A stretch of DNA of 64,000 nt. Source: Oleiagrimonas citrea. GTDB taxonomy: Bacteria > Pseudomonadota > Gammaproteobacteria > Xanthomonadales > Rhodanobacteraceae. The notes under the pieces are model-generated. The model ran no database searches. It was not told the DNA's origin and saw only the letters and a list, made by a program, of their open reading frames with translations. A program made the translations under genes and the position numbers. The DNA lies in contig NZ_JAAZQD010000001.1 of assembly GCF_012395255.1 (NCBI RefSeq), positions 806,001-870,000 of the forward strand, written 5' to 3'. Positions 46,750 to 57,393 of this stretch are shown piece by piece (position 1 is the stretch's first letter; each line of letters opens with the position of its first letter).

Positions 46750-47808
46750 ATGAATACAAACGCGCTCTTCCGCCCATCCGCACCTGTTTCACTTCCACGC
46801 AACGACCTGTCCACCGTCATCGGACAGACCCCGCTGATTCGGCTGCACGCCGCCAGCGAAGCCACCGGCTGCGACATCCTGGGCAAGGCCGAGTTCATGA
46901 ACCCCGGCGGCTCGATCAAGGACCGCACGGCGCTGGGTCTGCTCGACGATGCCGAGCGCCGCGGCCGGATCCGTCCCGGCGGCACCCTGATCGAGGGCAC
47001 CGCCGGCAACACGGGCATCGGCCTGGCCCTGGTCGGCAACAGCCGCGGCTACCGCACCATCATCGTCATGCCGCAGACGCAGAGCGCGGAGAAAATCGCC
47101 GCCCTGCGCATGACCGGCGCCGAAGTGCGTCTGGTGCCCGCCGTACCGTACAAGGATCCTGGTCACTACGCCCACCGCGCCCGCGCGCTGGCCGAAGAGA
47201 TGAACGCCGCCGATCCCGGCAGCGCCTGGTTCGCCGACCAATTCGACAACACCGCCAACCGCGACTTCCACGAAGCCACCACCGGCCCCGAGATCTGGGA
47301 ACAGACCGGCGGCGCCGTGGACGGCTTCGTCTGCGCCACCGGCACCGGCGGCACCCTGGCCGGCGTCGGCCGCGCGCTGAAGGTGCGCAAGCCGGGCGTG
47401 CGCATCGCCCTGGCCGATCCGGCTGGTTCGGCGCTGGCGAACTACGTCAACCACGGCGAACTGAAGTCCGAGGGCAGTTCCATCAGCGAGGGCATCGGCT
47501 CCAGCCGCGTGACCGCCAACTTCGACGGCGCGCCGATCGACCTGGCCTGGAACATCCCCGACAACGAATCCGTACCGCTGCTGCACGCTCTGCTCACCGA
47601 GGAAGGGCTGTGCCTGGGCGGATCGAGCGGCGTCAACATCGCCGGCGCCATCCGCCTGGCGCGCGAACTCGGTCCCGGCCACACCATCGTCACCATGCTG
47701 TGCGATTCCGGCACGCGCTACCCACGGAAACTCTTCAACCCCTCCCTGCTGCGCGAAAAAAACATTCCGGTGCCCGGCTGGCTGGACCGGGCTTTTCCCG
47801 CCAACTGA
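46750..47808 (+). CDS. Cysteine synthase A-like PLP enzyme, second copy
   Basis: A 352-residue PLP enzyme, longer than the CysK at 34213 and only distantly similar to it. PLP Lys57 lies in NPGGSIKDRT, with TAGNTG and GTGGTLAG loops. Its C-terminus EGIGSSRVTANFDG, EEGLCLGGSSGVNIAGAIRLARE and CDSGTRYPRKLFNP belongs to the longer cysteine synthase A group. Position next to CysB and a peroxiredoxin supports cysteine or related thiol synthesis under regulation by sulfur supply. Confidence 0.85.
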   Translation: MNTNALFRPSAPVSLPRNDLSTVIGQTPLIRLHAASEATGCDILGKAEFMNPGGSIKDRTALGLLDDAERRGRIRPGGTLIEGTAGNTGIGLALVGNSRGYRTIIVMPQTQSAEKIAALRMTGAEVRLVPAVPYKDPGHYAHRARALAEEMNAADPGSAWFADQFDNTANRDFHEATTGPEIWEQTGGAVDGFVCATGTGGTLAGVGRALKVRKPGVRIALADPAGSALANYVNHGELKSEGSSISEGIGSSRVTANFDGAPIDLAWNIPDNESVPLLHALLTEEGLCLGGSSGVNIAGAIRLARELGPGHTIVTMLCDSGTRYPRKLFNPSLLREKNIPVPGWLDRAFPAN

Positions 47809-47901
47809 ATCGCCACCCTGCACCGCCCGGTCAACCGGAGCGGCGGCGCATGCGTTCCGGTTCTTCGAAGGCCTGCCGCGCAGGTCCGCGAGGAAACACG
47901 C

Positions 47902-48150
47902 ATGAAGAGCACCCTGATCACCGCCCTGGCCGCCCTGTGCCTGTTCGCCGCCGGCAGCGGCGTCGCCACCGCACAGACCGCCCGCGAACACGCCCAGCAC
48001 CGCCTGCAGCATCGCGCCGAGCGCGTGGACCGACGTACCGACCATCGCGCGCTGCGCGTCGAACGGCACAGCTCACGCCACGCGCTGCGGATCGAACACC
48101 GTGGCGACCGTCGTGCCATCCGACTCATGCGGCGCGCGGCGCGCAGCTGA
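47902..48150 (+). CDS. Small secreted Arg/His-rich protein
   Basis: An 82-residue protein with a signal peptide (cleaved after VATAQ or nearby) and a mature part composed mainly of Arg, His, Glu, Asp and Ala. It contains an imperfect seven-to-ten-residue repeat of the form (D/E)RR..H.ALR.E (RTDHRALRVERH, RHALRIEHRGDRR). GAGGAA lies upstream of the ATG, and a terminator follows. I recognise no family. It is probably periplasmic; function unknown. Confidence 0.65.
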   Translation: MKSTLITALAALCLFAAGSGVATAQTAREHAQHRLQHRAERVDRRTDHRALRVERHSSRHALRIEHRGDRRAIRLMRRAARS

Positions 48151-48172
48151 CACGCAGGACTGTCCCCATGCG

Positions 48173-48207
48173 CACGGCGCGAATCATCGGATCGCGCCGT
48201 GTGTTTT
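48173..48207 (+). terminator. Rho-independent terminator
   Basis: CACGGCGCGA pairs with TCGCGCCGTG over ten bases around a nine-base loop, followed by TGTTTT, 22 bases after the small secreted-protein gene. Confidence 0.75.
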
Positions 48208-48243
48208 CAGGACCTGCACCCGCAAACCGCTACACTATGCGCC

Positions 48244-49284
48244 ATGAGCGCAACCGAACTGACCTTGACCCGCCCCGACGACTGGCACCTGCACGTGCGC
48301 GACGGCGCCCTGCTGGCCGCCGTGCTGCCGGACACCGCGCGCCGCTTCGCCCGCGCCATCATCATGCCGAACCTGAAACCGCCGGTGGCCACGGTGGCGC
48401 AGGCCCGGGCCTATCGCGAGCGCATCCTGGCTGCTCTGCCCGAGGGCGCGGACTTTCAGCCGCTGATGACGCTGTACCTGACCGAAGCCACCACCCCGGA
48501 CGACATCGCCGAGGCGCGCGAGAGCGGCTTCGTGCACGCGGTGAAGTACTACCCGGCTGGCGCCACCACCAACGCAGCCAGCGGCGTCACCGACCTCAGC
48601 CGTGTCTACCCGGTGCTCGAAGCCATGCAGCGACATGGTCTGCCGCTGCTGATGCACGGGGAAGTCACCGACTCCGCCGTGGACATGTTCGACCGCGAGC
48701 CGGTCTTCGTCGAACGACATCTGACGCCGCTGCGCAATGATTTCCCGGACCTGCGCATGGTGCTTGAGCACATCACCACGCGCGAGGCCGCGCAGTTCGT
48801 GCAGGACGCCCCCGCGCACGTGGGCGCGACCATGACGCCGCAGCACCTGCTGATGAACCGCAACGCGATCTTCGTCGGCGGCCTGCGTCCACACCACTAC
48901 TGCCTTCCGGTGCTGAAACGCGAGACGCACCGACAGGCGCTGATGGCGGCAGCTACCAGCGGCGACCCGAGCTTCTTCCTCGGCACGGACAGCGCGCCGC
49001 ATCCGCGCCACGCCAAGGAAAGCGCCTGCGGCTGCGCCGGTATCTATTCCGCCCACGCCGGCATCGAGTTCTATGCCGAGGCCTTCGAAGCCGCCGACGC
49101 ACTGGACAGGCTGGAAGGCTTTGCCAGCTTCCACGGCGCCGATTTCTACGGCTTGCCGCGCAATACCGACACCATCACCCTCAAGCGCGAAAGCTGGACG
49201 GTTCCCGAGGAAGTCGATTTCGGCGGCGTGCCGGGGGTACCCCTTCGCGCCGGTGATACCGTGGCCTGGCGACTGACGGACTGA
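48244..49284 (+). CDS. pyrC: Dihydroorotase
   Basis: A 346-residue class II dihydroorotase of pyrimidine synthesis, closing carbamoyl-aspartate to dihydroorotate. Zinc ligands appear in [16 protein letters not shown] (carboxylated Lys), LMHGEV and EHITT, and GTDSAPH supplies the catalytic Asp. Length equals the E. coli PyrC. It stands alone between a terminator and the cyclic-di-GMP gene. Confidence 0.95.
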   Translation: MSATELTLTRPDDWHLHVRDGALLAAVLPDTARRFARAIIMPNLKPPVATVAQARAYRERILAALPEGADFQPLMTLYLTEATTPDDIAEARESGFVHAVKYYPAGATTNAASGVTDLSRVYPVLEAMQRHGLPLLMHGEVTDSAVDMFDREPVFVERHLTPLRNDFPDLRMVLEHITTREAAQFVQDAPAHVGATMTPQHLLMNRNAIFVGGLRPHHYCLPVLKRETHRQALMAAATSGDPSFFLGTDSAPHPRHAKESACGCAGIYSAHAGIEFYAEAFEAADALDRLEGFASFHGADFYGLPRNTDTITLKRESWTVPEEVDFGGVPGVPLRAGDTVAWRLTD

Positions 49285-49402
49285 GACACCGTCGACAGAC
49301 GGCCCGCTTTCGCCATGCGTTACCCTGATCTCCGCACGTCTTGCGTGTTTCTATCGCGCAAACAGCATGCGATGATGCCTCAGGCGTTCCAAGGGGCCCA
49401 CC

Positions 49403-52400
49403 ATGTCGGCCGGCAAGCAAGCTCCTGACTCGAATCCGGAGTCAAAGGTCAGCGGATTGCTGGACCTGCAGCGTGAGTTATTGACCGTGGTCGCCCGACA
49501 CGGCGCCCTCGAACCACGCCTGGACCAGCTCTGCCGACTCTTCGAGCAAGCCGTGGACGGCATGGTCGCCACCATCATGCAGCTCGACGCAGGCACGGAC
49601 CGGCTGCGTTTCGTGAGTGGGCCGAGCGCGCCGAAGGACCTGCTTCGCCAACTCGACGACACCCAGCCAGGCGATGGCTACGGTTCGTGCGCACACACGG
49701 CCTGGACGGACCGGGCAACCTACGTCTGTGATGCCACGAAGGACCCTCACTGGACCGCAGTCCGCGACGTGGCGGCGGCGTCCGGCGTGCGTTCCTGCTG
49801 GTCGGCTCCGGTGCACGATCGCGAGCAGAACATCATCGGGACCTTCGCCCTCACTTCGCTGCGGGCACACCTGCCCGATGACTACCAGCGGCGCCTTCTG
49901 GAACTGGGCGCGATCAGCGCCGGACTCCTGTTCGACCAGGAGAGCGAGGCTCGCGCCAAGGCCGATAGCGACCGAACCGTGCACCGACTCGCGCTGGTCG
50001 CCGACCACTCGCCGAACGGCATCTTGTTCACCGACACCGCGGGTACCATCGAATGGGTCAACGCCAGCGCGCTGAAACTGCTCGAATGTGCAAAGGACGA
50101 CATCGTCGGTGAGAACCTCCGCGCCGTGCTGATGCAGGAGATGTCCGTCTTCGACAGCGATGCGGTGCTGCAGACCATCCGACGCGGCGAAGCATTCGCC
50201 GGTACATTGCAGCTGCGCCGCCCCTCCGGAAAGCGCTGGGCGGCACAGATCACCTGCACGCCGAGGCGGAACGCAGAAGACTCGCAGCTCGAAGGCGCCG
50301 TGGTGATGCTGATCGACGTCAGTCCCTTGCAGCGCCTGTCCGAATTCAATGTGCTGCTAGCCAATGTGGACATGCGGCTATCGCGGCGCAACGAACCCGA
50401 GAAACTGCTGCAGGACATCTGCGAACTCGCGGTTGCGCATGCCGGTCTCAGTCTGGCGTGGATCGGTCGGCCCGACCCGGACACCGGCTGGTTCGAACCG
50501 ATGGCGGCGGCCGGCCCCGGCCGCCCTTACCTCGACGTCGTTCGAATTTCCAGCAACATGGACCTTCCCGAAGGACGGGGTCCTTGCGGCCTGAGCTGGA
50601 ACGACGGCCAGACCCGCTTCGACTGCTCCTTCACGGACGACGAGCTCAAGCCGTGGGCGAAGGCCGCGCGTCAGCAGGGTTTCGCTGCCATTGCGGTATT
50701 GCCAATCCATCGCGCGGGCCAGCTGTGGGCCCTGCTATGCGTGTACCACACCGAACTGCACTCGTTCGATTCGGCGCTGCAGCAATTGCTGAAGACGATG
50801 TCGCGGAACATCTCCTCCGGCCTGGATCGCATCGACCTCATGCGCCGCGAAAGCGAGAGCCAGGCCCTGAACCAATCCATGCTCGAGAGCACTACCGTGG
50901 GCGTGGTGCTGACGCGCAACAATGTGGTCTTCCGCGCCAATCGCCGTGCGGCGGACATCCTCGGCGTCGCCGGACCAAAGGCCCTGGAAGGCATCCGCGC
51001 CTCGGCCTTCTACGGCGACCCAGATGCCGGCCGATGGCTTGCCAGACAGACCTATGAAGCGTTCGCGGACAACCGAAGGGCCATCTTCGAAATTCCGGCA
51101 CGGCGGATGGACGGCCGCCGAATCTGGCTGCGGCTGGAAGGCGCTCCCTTCGATCACGACGACTACGACGAGATCTGGAGCCTGATCGACCAGACCGAGC
51201 AGCACCAGGCGATCGAACAGCAGACCCTGCTCGCCAATGCCATGTCCTCGGTGCAGGAAGGCGTGATCATCACGGACGCCCAGCAGCGGATCGTGTACGT
51301 CAATGAGGGCTTCCACGCACTGACCGGTTACACCTTCAAGCAAATGCATGGCCGCACATGCAAGTTGCTACAGGGACCCGACAGTAACCCGGAGACCGTT
51401 CAACGCATCCATGCCGCCCTGCAGGACGAAGGCGCATTCGTCGGCGAAATTCTCAATTACCGCAAGGACGGCAGTACGTTCTGGAACCTGCTGACGATCA
51501 ACCCGATTCTCGATGCGCAGGGCCGACTCAGTCATTACGTCGGCGTGCAACGCGACATCACCGACCTGCGCCAGCTGAACGCGCGCATGGAACATCTGGC
51601 CTTTCACGACGAACTCACCGGACTGCCCAATCGCCGAGCGCTGGATCGCTATCTGGCAGACGCTCTGCCCCGCAGTGTCGCCGACGATCAGGTCCTCGCC
51701 GTGGCCATGATCGACCTGGACGACTTCAAGATCATCAACGACACCCATGGCCACGTCGGCGGCGACCGGCTGCTCAAGGGTGTCGCTCAGCGGATCCAAC
51801 CCCTTCTGAGCAAACACGACTTCTTCGCCCGTCTGGGCGGGGACGAGTTCGTGGTGGTTTTCCACGAACGCTCCCAGCGCCGCGCGGAGAAACATCTGCG
51901 CAAGCGCTTCGACGCCATCGGCCGGCGATTCCGCGCGCCACTCGACGTCGGACTGGATCGTCCCATCCACGTCGGCCTGAGCATGGGCATCGCGCTGAGT
52001 CCGCAGCATGCCAGCGAGGGCGGCATGCTGTTGCGGCTGGCCGACGAGGCGCTGTTCAAGGTCAAGCGGAACAAGCTGGAGCGGGCCAACTGGTGGTCCA
52101 TTCACGGCGAAGTGGACGAGGAAGAGCTGGCCGTCTCGATTGCGCCCTACGGCGACAGCGCCTCCGAAACACTGGACGTGGCGCGCCCGCATCTGGCCGA
52201 TGCACTGTCCGACATCGTCGATGAGTTCTATGCACTGGTGCACACCGACCCCCACGCTTCGCGCCTACTGAACGGCCTGGCCCCTAAAGAGATCGAGCAC
52301 CTCAAGCAGCGTCAGATCCTGCACGTCCAGTTGCTGACGTCCGGAAGCACCACGCGCAAGAGCCTGATCGAGGCCAGCAGGCGCGCCGGACGCATCCACG

Positions 52401-54172
52401 CGCTGATCGGCATCGATAGCGTGCTGCTGATGCGCTGGATGGCCATCTACCACGAGAGTCTGGTACGACAGTGCAACATGCTGCCAATCAGCAAGCGCAG
52501 CCGCTATCACCTGGCGCAACTGCTCGACCACCGCCTGCAAGACGATCTGCAGGCACAACTGGAAGCACAGACCTTCGTGCAGGATCGCTACGCAGCGATC
52601 ATCGACCAGTTCATGCCCGATCGCGGTTCCAGCTGGAACGACGCCATCAGCCTGGAAATGCGCCTGCTAGCCCGGCTGCCGGGCATGGCCTGCGTCATGG
52701 TCCTGCGCCAGAGCGGCCCGGAAACCTACAACATCGAGTCCAGCGCCGGCACTGCCGCACATGCCGTCGCCGGTGCACTGCGTGCCGAATACGGTGTGCG
52801 TCACAGCGCGAACCTCGCGCCTCCCGACGATAGCCTGCTGTCCAAGAGCTGGCATACGGCCGAAATCCATACCTGCCCCCATCTCGCGGAAGTGCCGGAC
52901 AACACTCCGGCACTTCCCCGTGCGCTGTTGCAGGACGAGATCCGCGCCGCCGCCTGCATTCCGGTGATCGACGAGCAGCGCCTGCCGGTCGCGCTGCTGC
53001 TGCTACTGGGGCATTACCCGAATCAGTTCGAAAGCAAGTACATGCAGCACTTCATGCGCAATCTGCAGTTGCGTGGCAACGAGATCTGGCAGCGCAGCAT
53101 GCGCCCGCCGCCGCCGGTGCCCTACGAGCAGGCCGTGGCCTTCCGCCGCCGCCTTTTCAAGGACGGCCTGCGCATGCTGCTGCAGCCAGTGGTCGATTTT
53201 CGCAGCGGATGCGTGACCAAGGTCGAAGCCCTCGCCCGTCTCACGCTCGAAAGCGGCGAACAGCTGGGACCCGACGTCTTCCTGCCCCTGCTGCGGAACG
53301 CTGAGCTGGACACACTGTTCCAGCGCGGGCTGGACATGGCGCTGAGCGATCTGGTCAAACTGGAACGCCAGGGACTGCGCATCGACCTGGCCTTGAACAT
53401 CTCGCCGCATACGCTGGCCGAACCCGATTGCCCGGAATGGGTGGCCGAAGCCCTGGAACGGCACGGTCTGGCACCGCAACGCCTGATTCTGGAGATCCTG
53501 GAAAATCAGCGCGTCGACCGGGAAGCGCGCGATGCCGGCGTGAAACGCCTTGTGACACTGGGCGTGCGCTTTGCCATTGACGACCTGGGCTCGGGCTACA
53601 GCAGCCTGCGCCGACTGGCCAGCCTACCCTTCGACGCGGTGAAGATCGATCAGGATCTGCTCGCGCGCCTGCATGTCGATCCGGTGCAGTCGATCACCCT
53701 GATCAGCGCCGTGGTACAGATCGGTCGGGATTTCGGCTGCAAGGTGATCGCAGAGGGCCTGGAAGACCCGGGCATGATCGAAGTCGCGCGGCTGCTCGGC
53801 GCGAGCATGGGACAGGGCTATGCCATCGCCCGCCCCATGCCGGCCGCCGACCTGCCTGCCTGGAGCCGGCAGTTCGTGCTCGATACCGGCGATGACGGCC
53901 CCAAGACGCCGCTGGGCGGCCTGGCGTTCCAGTGGATTTCCGTGCGGCATGGCTCACTGCACACGAAGACGCTGGAAGACTGCCCGCTCACGCGTCTGAT
54001 GCAGTGCCACAATCAGCATGCCGGGGATGCGAAGGCGCTTCATGCGGCCGTGCACGCCGACCCGCAAGACGCACGAGCCGCGCACCGCCTGCTGGAGTGG
54101 ATGCAGGCCTGCATCCTCGGCCCGGACGCCGCGCTGCGCTGCGAAAGGCAAGAAAAAGGCCGCCCCGACTAG
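49403..54172 (+). CDS. Multisensor GGDEF-EAL protein with LOV and globin-like regions
   Basis: A 1589-residue cytosolic cyclic-di-GMP enzyme with no membrane helices. Order: GAF (about 20-180), PAS (195-305), GAF (325-480), PAS (495-600), LOV-type PAS (605-725), GGDEF (740-905), globin-like sensor (920-1075), a further GAF-like region (1075-1235), EAL (1255-1495), tail. The LOV motif GRTCKLLQG contains Cys653, the position of the flavin adduct, with NYRKDGSTFWN after it. GGDEF is exact at 812-816; the inhibitory RxxD is absent (SKHD). In the globin-like region GRIHALIGI puts His999 where the proximal haem ligand sits. EAL 1275-1277 and DDLGSGYSS are intact, so both activities are plausible. 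Blue-light and oxygen input are inferred from motifs. Confidence 0.85.
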   Translation: MSAGKQAPDSNPESKVSGLLDLQRELLTVVARHGALEPRLDQLCRLFEQAVDGMVATIMQLDAGTDRLRFVSGPSAPKDLLRQLDDTQPGDGYGSCAHTAWTDRATYVCDATKDPHWTAVRDVAAASGVRSCWSAPVHDREQNIIGTFALTSLRAHLPDDYQRRLLELGAISAGLLFDQESEARAKADSDRTVHRLALVADHSPNGILFTDTAGTIEWVNASALKLLECAKDDIVGENLRAVLMQEMSVFDSDAVLQTIRRGEAFAGTLQLRRPSGKRWAAQITCTPRRNAEDSQLEGAVVMLIDVSPLQRLSEFNVLLANVDMRLSRRNEPEKLLQDICELAVAHAGLSLAWIGRPDPDTGWFEPMAAAGPGRPYLDVVRISSNMDLPEGRGPCGLSWNDGQTRFDCSFTDDELKPWAKAARQQGFAAIAVLPIHRAGQLWALLCVYHTELHSFDSALQQLLKTMSRNISSGLDRIDLMRRESESQALNQSMLESTTVGVVLTRNNVVFRANRRAADILGVAGPKALEGIRASAFYGDPDAGRWLARQTYEAFADNRRAIFEIPARRMDGRRIWLRLEGAPFDHDDYDEIWSLIDQTEQHQAIEQQTLLANAMSSVQEGVIITDAQQRIVYVNEGFHALTGYTFKQMHGRTCKLLQGPDSNPETVQRIHAALQDEGAFVGEILNYRKDGSTFWNLLTINPILDAQGRLSHYVGVQRDITDLRQLNARMEHLAFHDELTGLPNRRALDRYLADALPRSVADDQVLAVAMIDLDDFKIINDTHGHVGGDRLLKGVAQRIQPLLSKHDFFARLGGDEFVVVFHERSQRRAEKHLRKRFDAIGRRFRAPLDVGLDRPIHVGLSMGIALSPQHASEGGMLLRLADEALFKVKRNKLERANWWSIHGEVDEEELAVSIAPYGDSASETLDVARPHLADALSDIVDEFYALVHTDPHASRLLNGLAPKEIEHLKQRQILHVQLLTSGSTTRKSLIEASRRAGRIHALIGIDSVLLMRWMAIYHESLVRQCNMLPISKRSRYHLAQLLDHRLQDDLQAQLEAQTFVQDRYAAIIDQFMPDRGSSWNDAISLEMRLLARLPGMACVMVLRQSGPETYNIESSAGTAAHAVAGALRAEYGVRHSANLAPPDDSLLSKSWHTAEIHTCPHLAEVPDNTPALPRALLQDEIRAAACIPVIDEQRLPVALLLLLGHYPNQFESKYMQHFMRNLQLRGNEIWQRSMRPPPPVPYEQAVAFRRRLFKDGLRMLLQPVVDFRSGCVTKVEALARLTLESGEQLGPDVFLPLLRNAELDTLFQRGLDMALSDLVKLERQGLRIDLALNISPHTLAEPDCPEWVAEALERHGLAPQRLILEILENQRVDREARDAGVKRLVTLGVRFAIDDLGSGYSSLRRLASLPFDAVKIDQDLLARLHVDPVQSITLISAVVQIGRDFGCKVIAEGLEDPGMIEVARLLGASMGQGYAIARPMPAADLPAWSRQFVLDTGDDGPKTPLGGLAFQWISVRHGSLHTKTLEDCPLTRLMQCHNQHAGDAKALHAAVHADPQDARAAHRLLEWMQACILGPDAALRCERQEKGRPD

Positions 54173-54188
54173 TGCAGGGCGGCCTTTT
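54153..54188. terminator. Bidirectional terminator between the GGDEF-EAL gene and tRNA-Val
   Basis: AAAAGGCCGCC pairs with GGCGGCCTTTT, with T-runs on both strands. The stop codon of the GGDEF-EAL gene is in the loop. It serves that gene on the plus strand and tRNA-Val on the minus strand. Confidence 0.9.
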
Positions 54189-54233
54189 CGAACGCTTTCC
54201 GCGACCCGGAAGCACCGGAGCACGAAACAAATG

Positions 54234-54308
54234 TGGTGGGCGGTACAAGGATCGAACTTGTGACCCCTTCCATGTCAAGGAAGTGCTCTACCGCTGAGCT
54301 AACCGCCC
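54234..54308 (-). tRNA. tRNA-Val (anticodon GAC)
   Basis: A 75-nt cloverleaf with encoded CCA. Acceptor GGGCGGT/ACCGCCC, D arm GCTCAGCGGTAGAGC, anticodon stem CTTCC/GGAAG with loop TTGACAT, and T arm ACAAGTTCGATCCTTGT. Confidence 0.97.
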
Positions 54309-54319
54309 AAGAGCCGCGC

Positions 54320-54348
54320 ATTGTAGCCGAGCCGAACGGAGGCCACAA
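54320..54348 (-). promoter_or_regulatory. Promoter of tRNA-Val
   Basis: On the minus strand TTGTGG (54348-54343), 17-base spacer, TACAAT (54325-54320), then GC-rich GCGCGG before the tRNA. The discriminator type fits stringent control of stable RNA. It lies directly after the uvrB stop. Confidence 0.75.
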
Positions 54349-54354
54349 GCGCTT

Positions 54355-56373
<2,019 letters not shown>

Positions 56374-56522
56374 GCCCACGGACCTGCGTCAAAGGACTTC
56401 AATTATACGGAACCTTGCCTACACGCCTTTGCGCCGCCCCCGACGAACTCGCCCGTTCGGTGCCGATATCGCTCCATGCCCGCCTGGCGCAGCATGGGTC
56501 CCGGGTCGCACGAAATACGCAC

Positions 56523-57053
56523 ATGCCCGGAAACAAACGAAAATCGCGTGGATTCACGCTCATCGAACAAATCGCCGCGCTGGGCATCTTCGCTGTCCTG
56601 ATCGGCGTCGCCGTGCCATCGATGCAAGGTCTTCTGCATCGCAATCAGGCGCATGTCGCCATGGATGCACTGAGTCGCGCGCTCCATGCAACCCGGATGC
56701 TCGCCATCGAGCGGCAGCGCCACGTCCTGCTGTGCCCGAGCGCCGACGGGCGTCGATGCAGCGGCGGGCACCAATGGCAGCACGGCTGGGTGATCGCGCT
56801 GGACCGGGACAACGACGGACAGCCCGATGGAGACGTCTTCTCCAGCCAGGCCAGCCTGCCCGGCGTGCGCATTCTCGGCGGTCGCAACCGTACGCATGTG
56901 CGCTACCACGCCGACGGCAGTGCACCGGGCAGCAACCTTACGCTGGTGATCTGTCCAACTGGGGATATCGGCTCGACCGTGGATGCCCTGGTGGTATCCA
57001 ACGTGGGACGCATCCGTTCCGGGCACGTCCCCGCAGCTCGGTGCCGACGCTGA
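56523..57053 (+). CDS. Type IV pilus minor pilin, FimT/GspH-like
   Basis: A 176-residue pseudopilin. Basic leader MPGNKRKSRG followed by FTLIEQIAALGIFAVLIGVA gives a prepilin peptidase site after Gly10 and the hydrophobic N-terminal helix; Glu5 of the mature protein is present. The GspH-like globular part has two cysteines likely to pair (LLCPSADGRRC) and another near the end. The ATG at 56523 is the first to place the prepilin leader correctly. No other pilus gene is near, as usual for solitary fimT in this group; role in pilus assembly or DNA uptake is inferred. Confidence 0.85.
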   Translation: MPGNKRKSRGFTLIEQIAALGIFAVLIGVAVPSMQGLLHRNQAHVAMDALSRALHATRMLAIERQRHVLLCPSADGRRCSGGHQWQHGWVIALDRDNDGQPDGDVFSSQASLPGVRILGGRNRTHVRYHADGSAPGSNLTLVICPTGDIGSTVDALVVSNVGRIRSGHVPAARCRR

Positions 57054-57203
57054 GACGCACGCCGCGGCGATACCACTCGACCGAGCCGACAAAAGCACAC
57101 CCTCGCTGCGAACGCGTGCGCCCCAAAGGCACCCAGCATCGAGGCCTTGTCGAACAGCATCCGCATGCACTGCGCAACGCGGTGAAGCACAGCGCTCCGG
57201 CAA

Positions 57204-57231
57204 CAAAAAGCCCCGCACGATGGCGGGGCTT
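57204..57231 (-). terminator. Intrinsic terminator of tRNA-Asn
   Basis: Minus strand GCCCCGC, loop CATCGT, GCGGGGC, then TTTTTGTTG, about 45 bases past the tRNA 3' end. Confidence 0.88.
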
Positions 57232-57275
57232 CCTGATTGTCGCGCAGACGCGAGAGGCATCGCGCAGACTTCGTG

Positions 57276-57352
57276 TGGCGCCCGAAGTAGGACTCGAACC
57301 TACGACCCCCTGATTAACAGTCAGGTGCTCTAACCAGCTGAGCTATTCGGGC
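57276..57352 (-). tRNA. tRNA-Asn (anticodon GTT)
   Basis: A 77-nt cloverleaf with encoded CCA. Acceptor GCCCGAA/TTCGGGC, D arm GCTCAGCTGGTTAGAGC, anticodon stem CCTGA/TCAGG with loop CTGTTAA, and T arm GTAGGTTCGAGTCCTAC. Confidence 0.97.
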
Positions 57353-57364
57353 AGCGAGCTGCGC

Positions 57365-57393
57365 ATTTTTGCTTCCGAGCGTCGATCTGTCAA
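57365..57393 (-). promoter_or_regulatory. Promoter of tRNA-Asn
   Basis: A perfect -35 TTGACA (57393-57388), 17-base spacer and AAAAAT (57370-57365), followed by GCGCAGC. The -35 box touches the last codons of ppnN. Confidence 0.7.
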
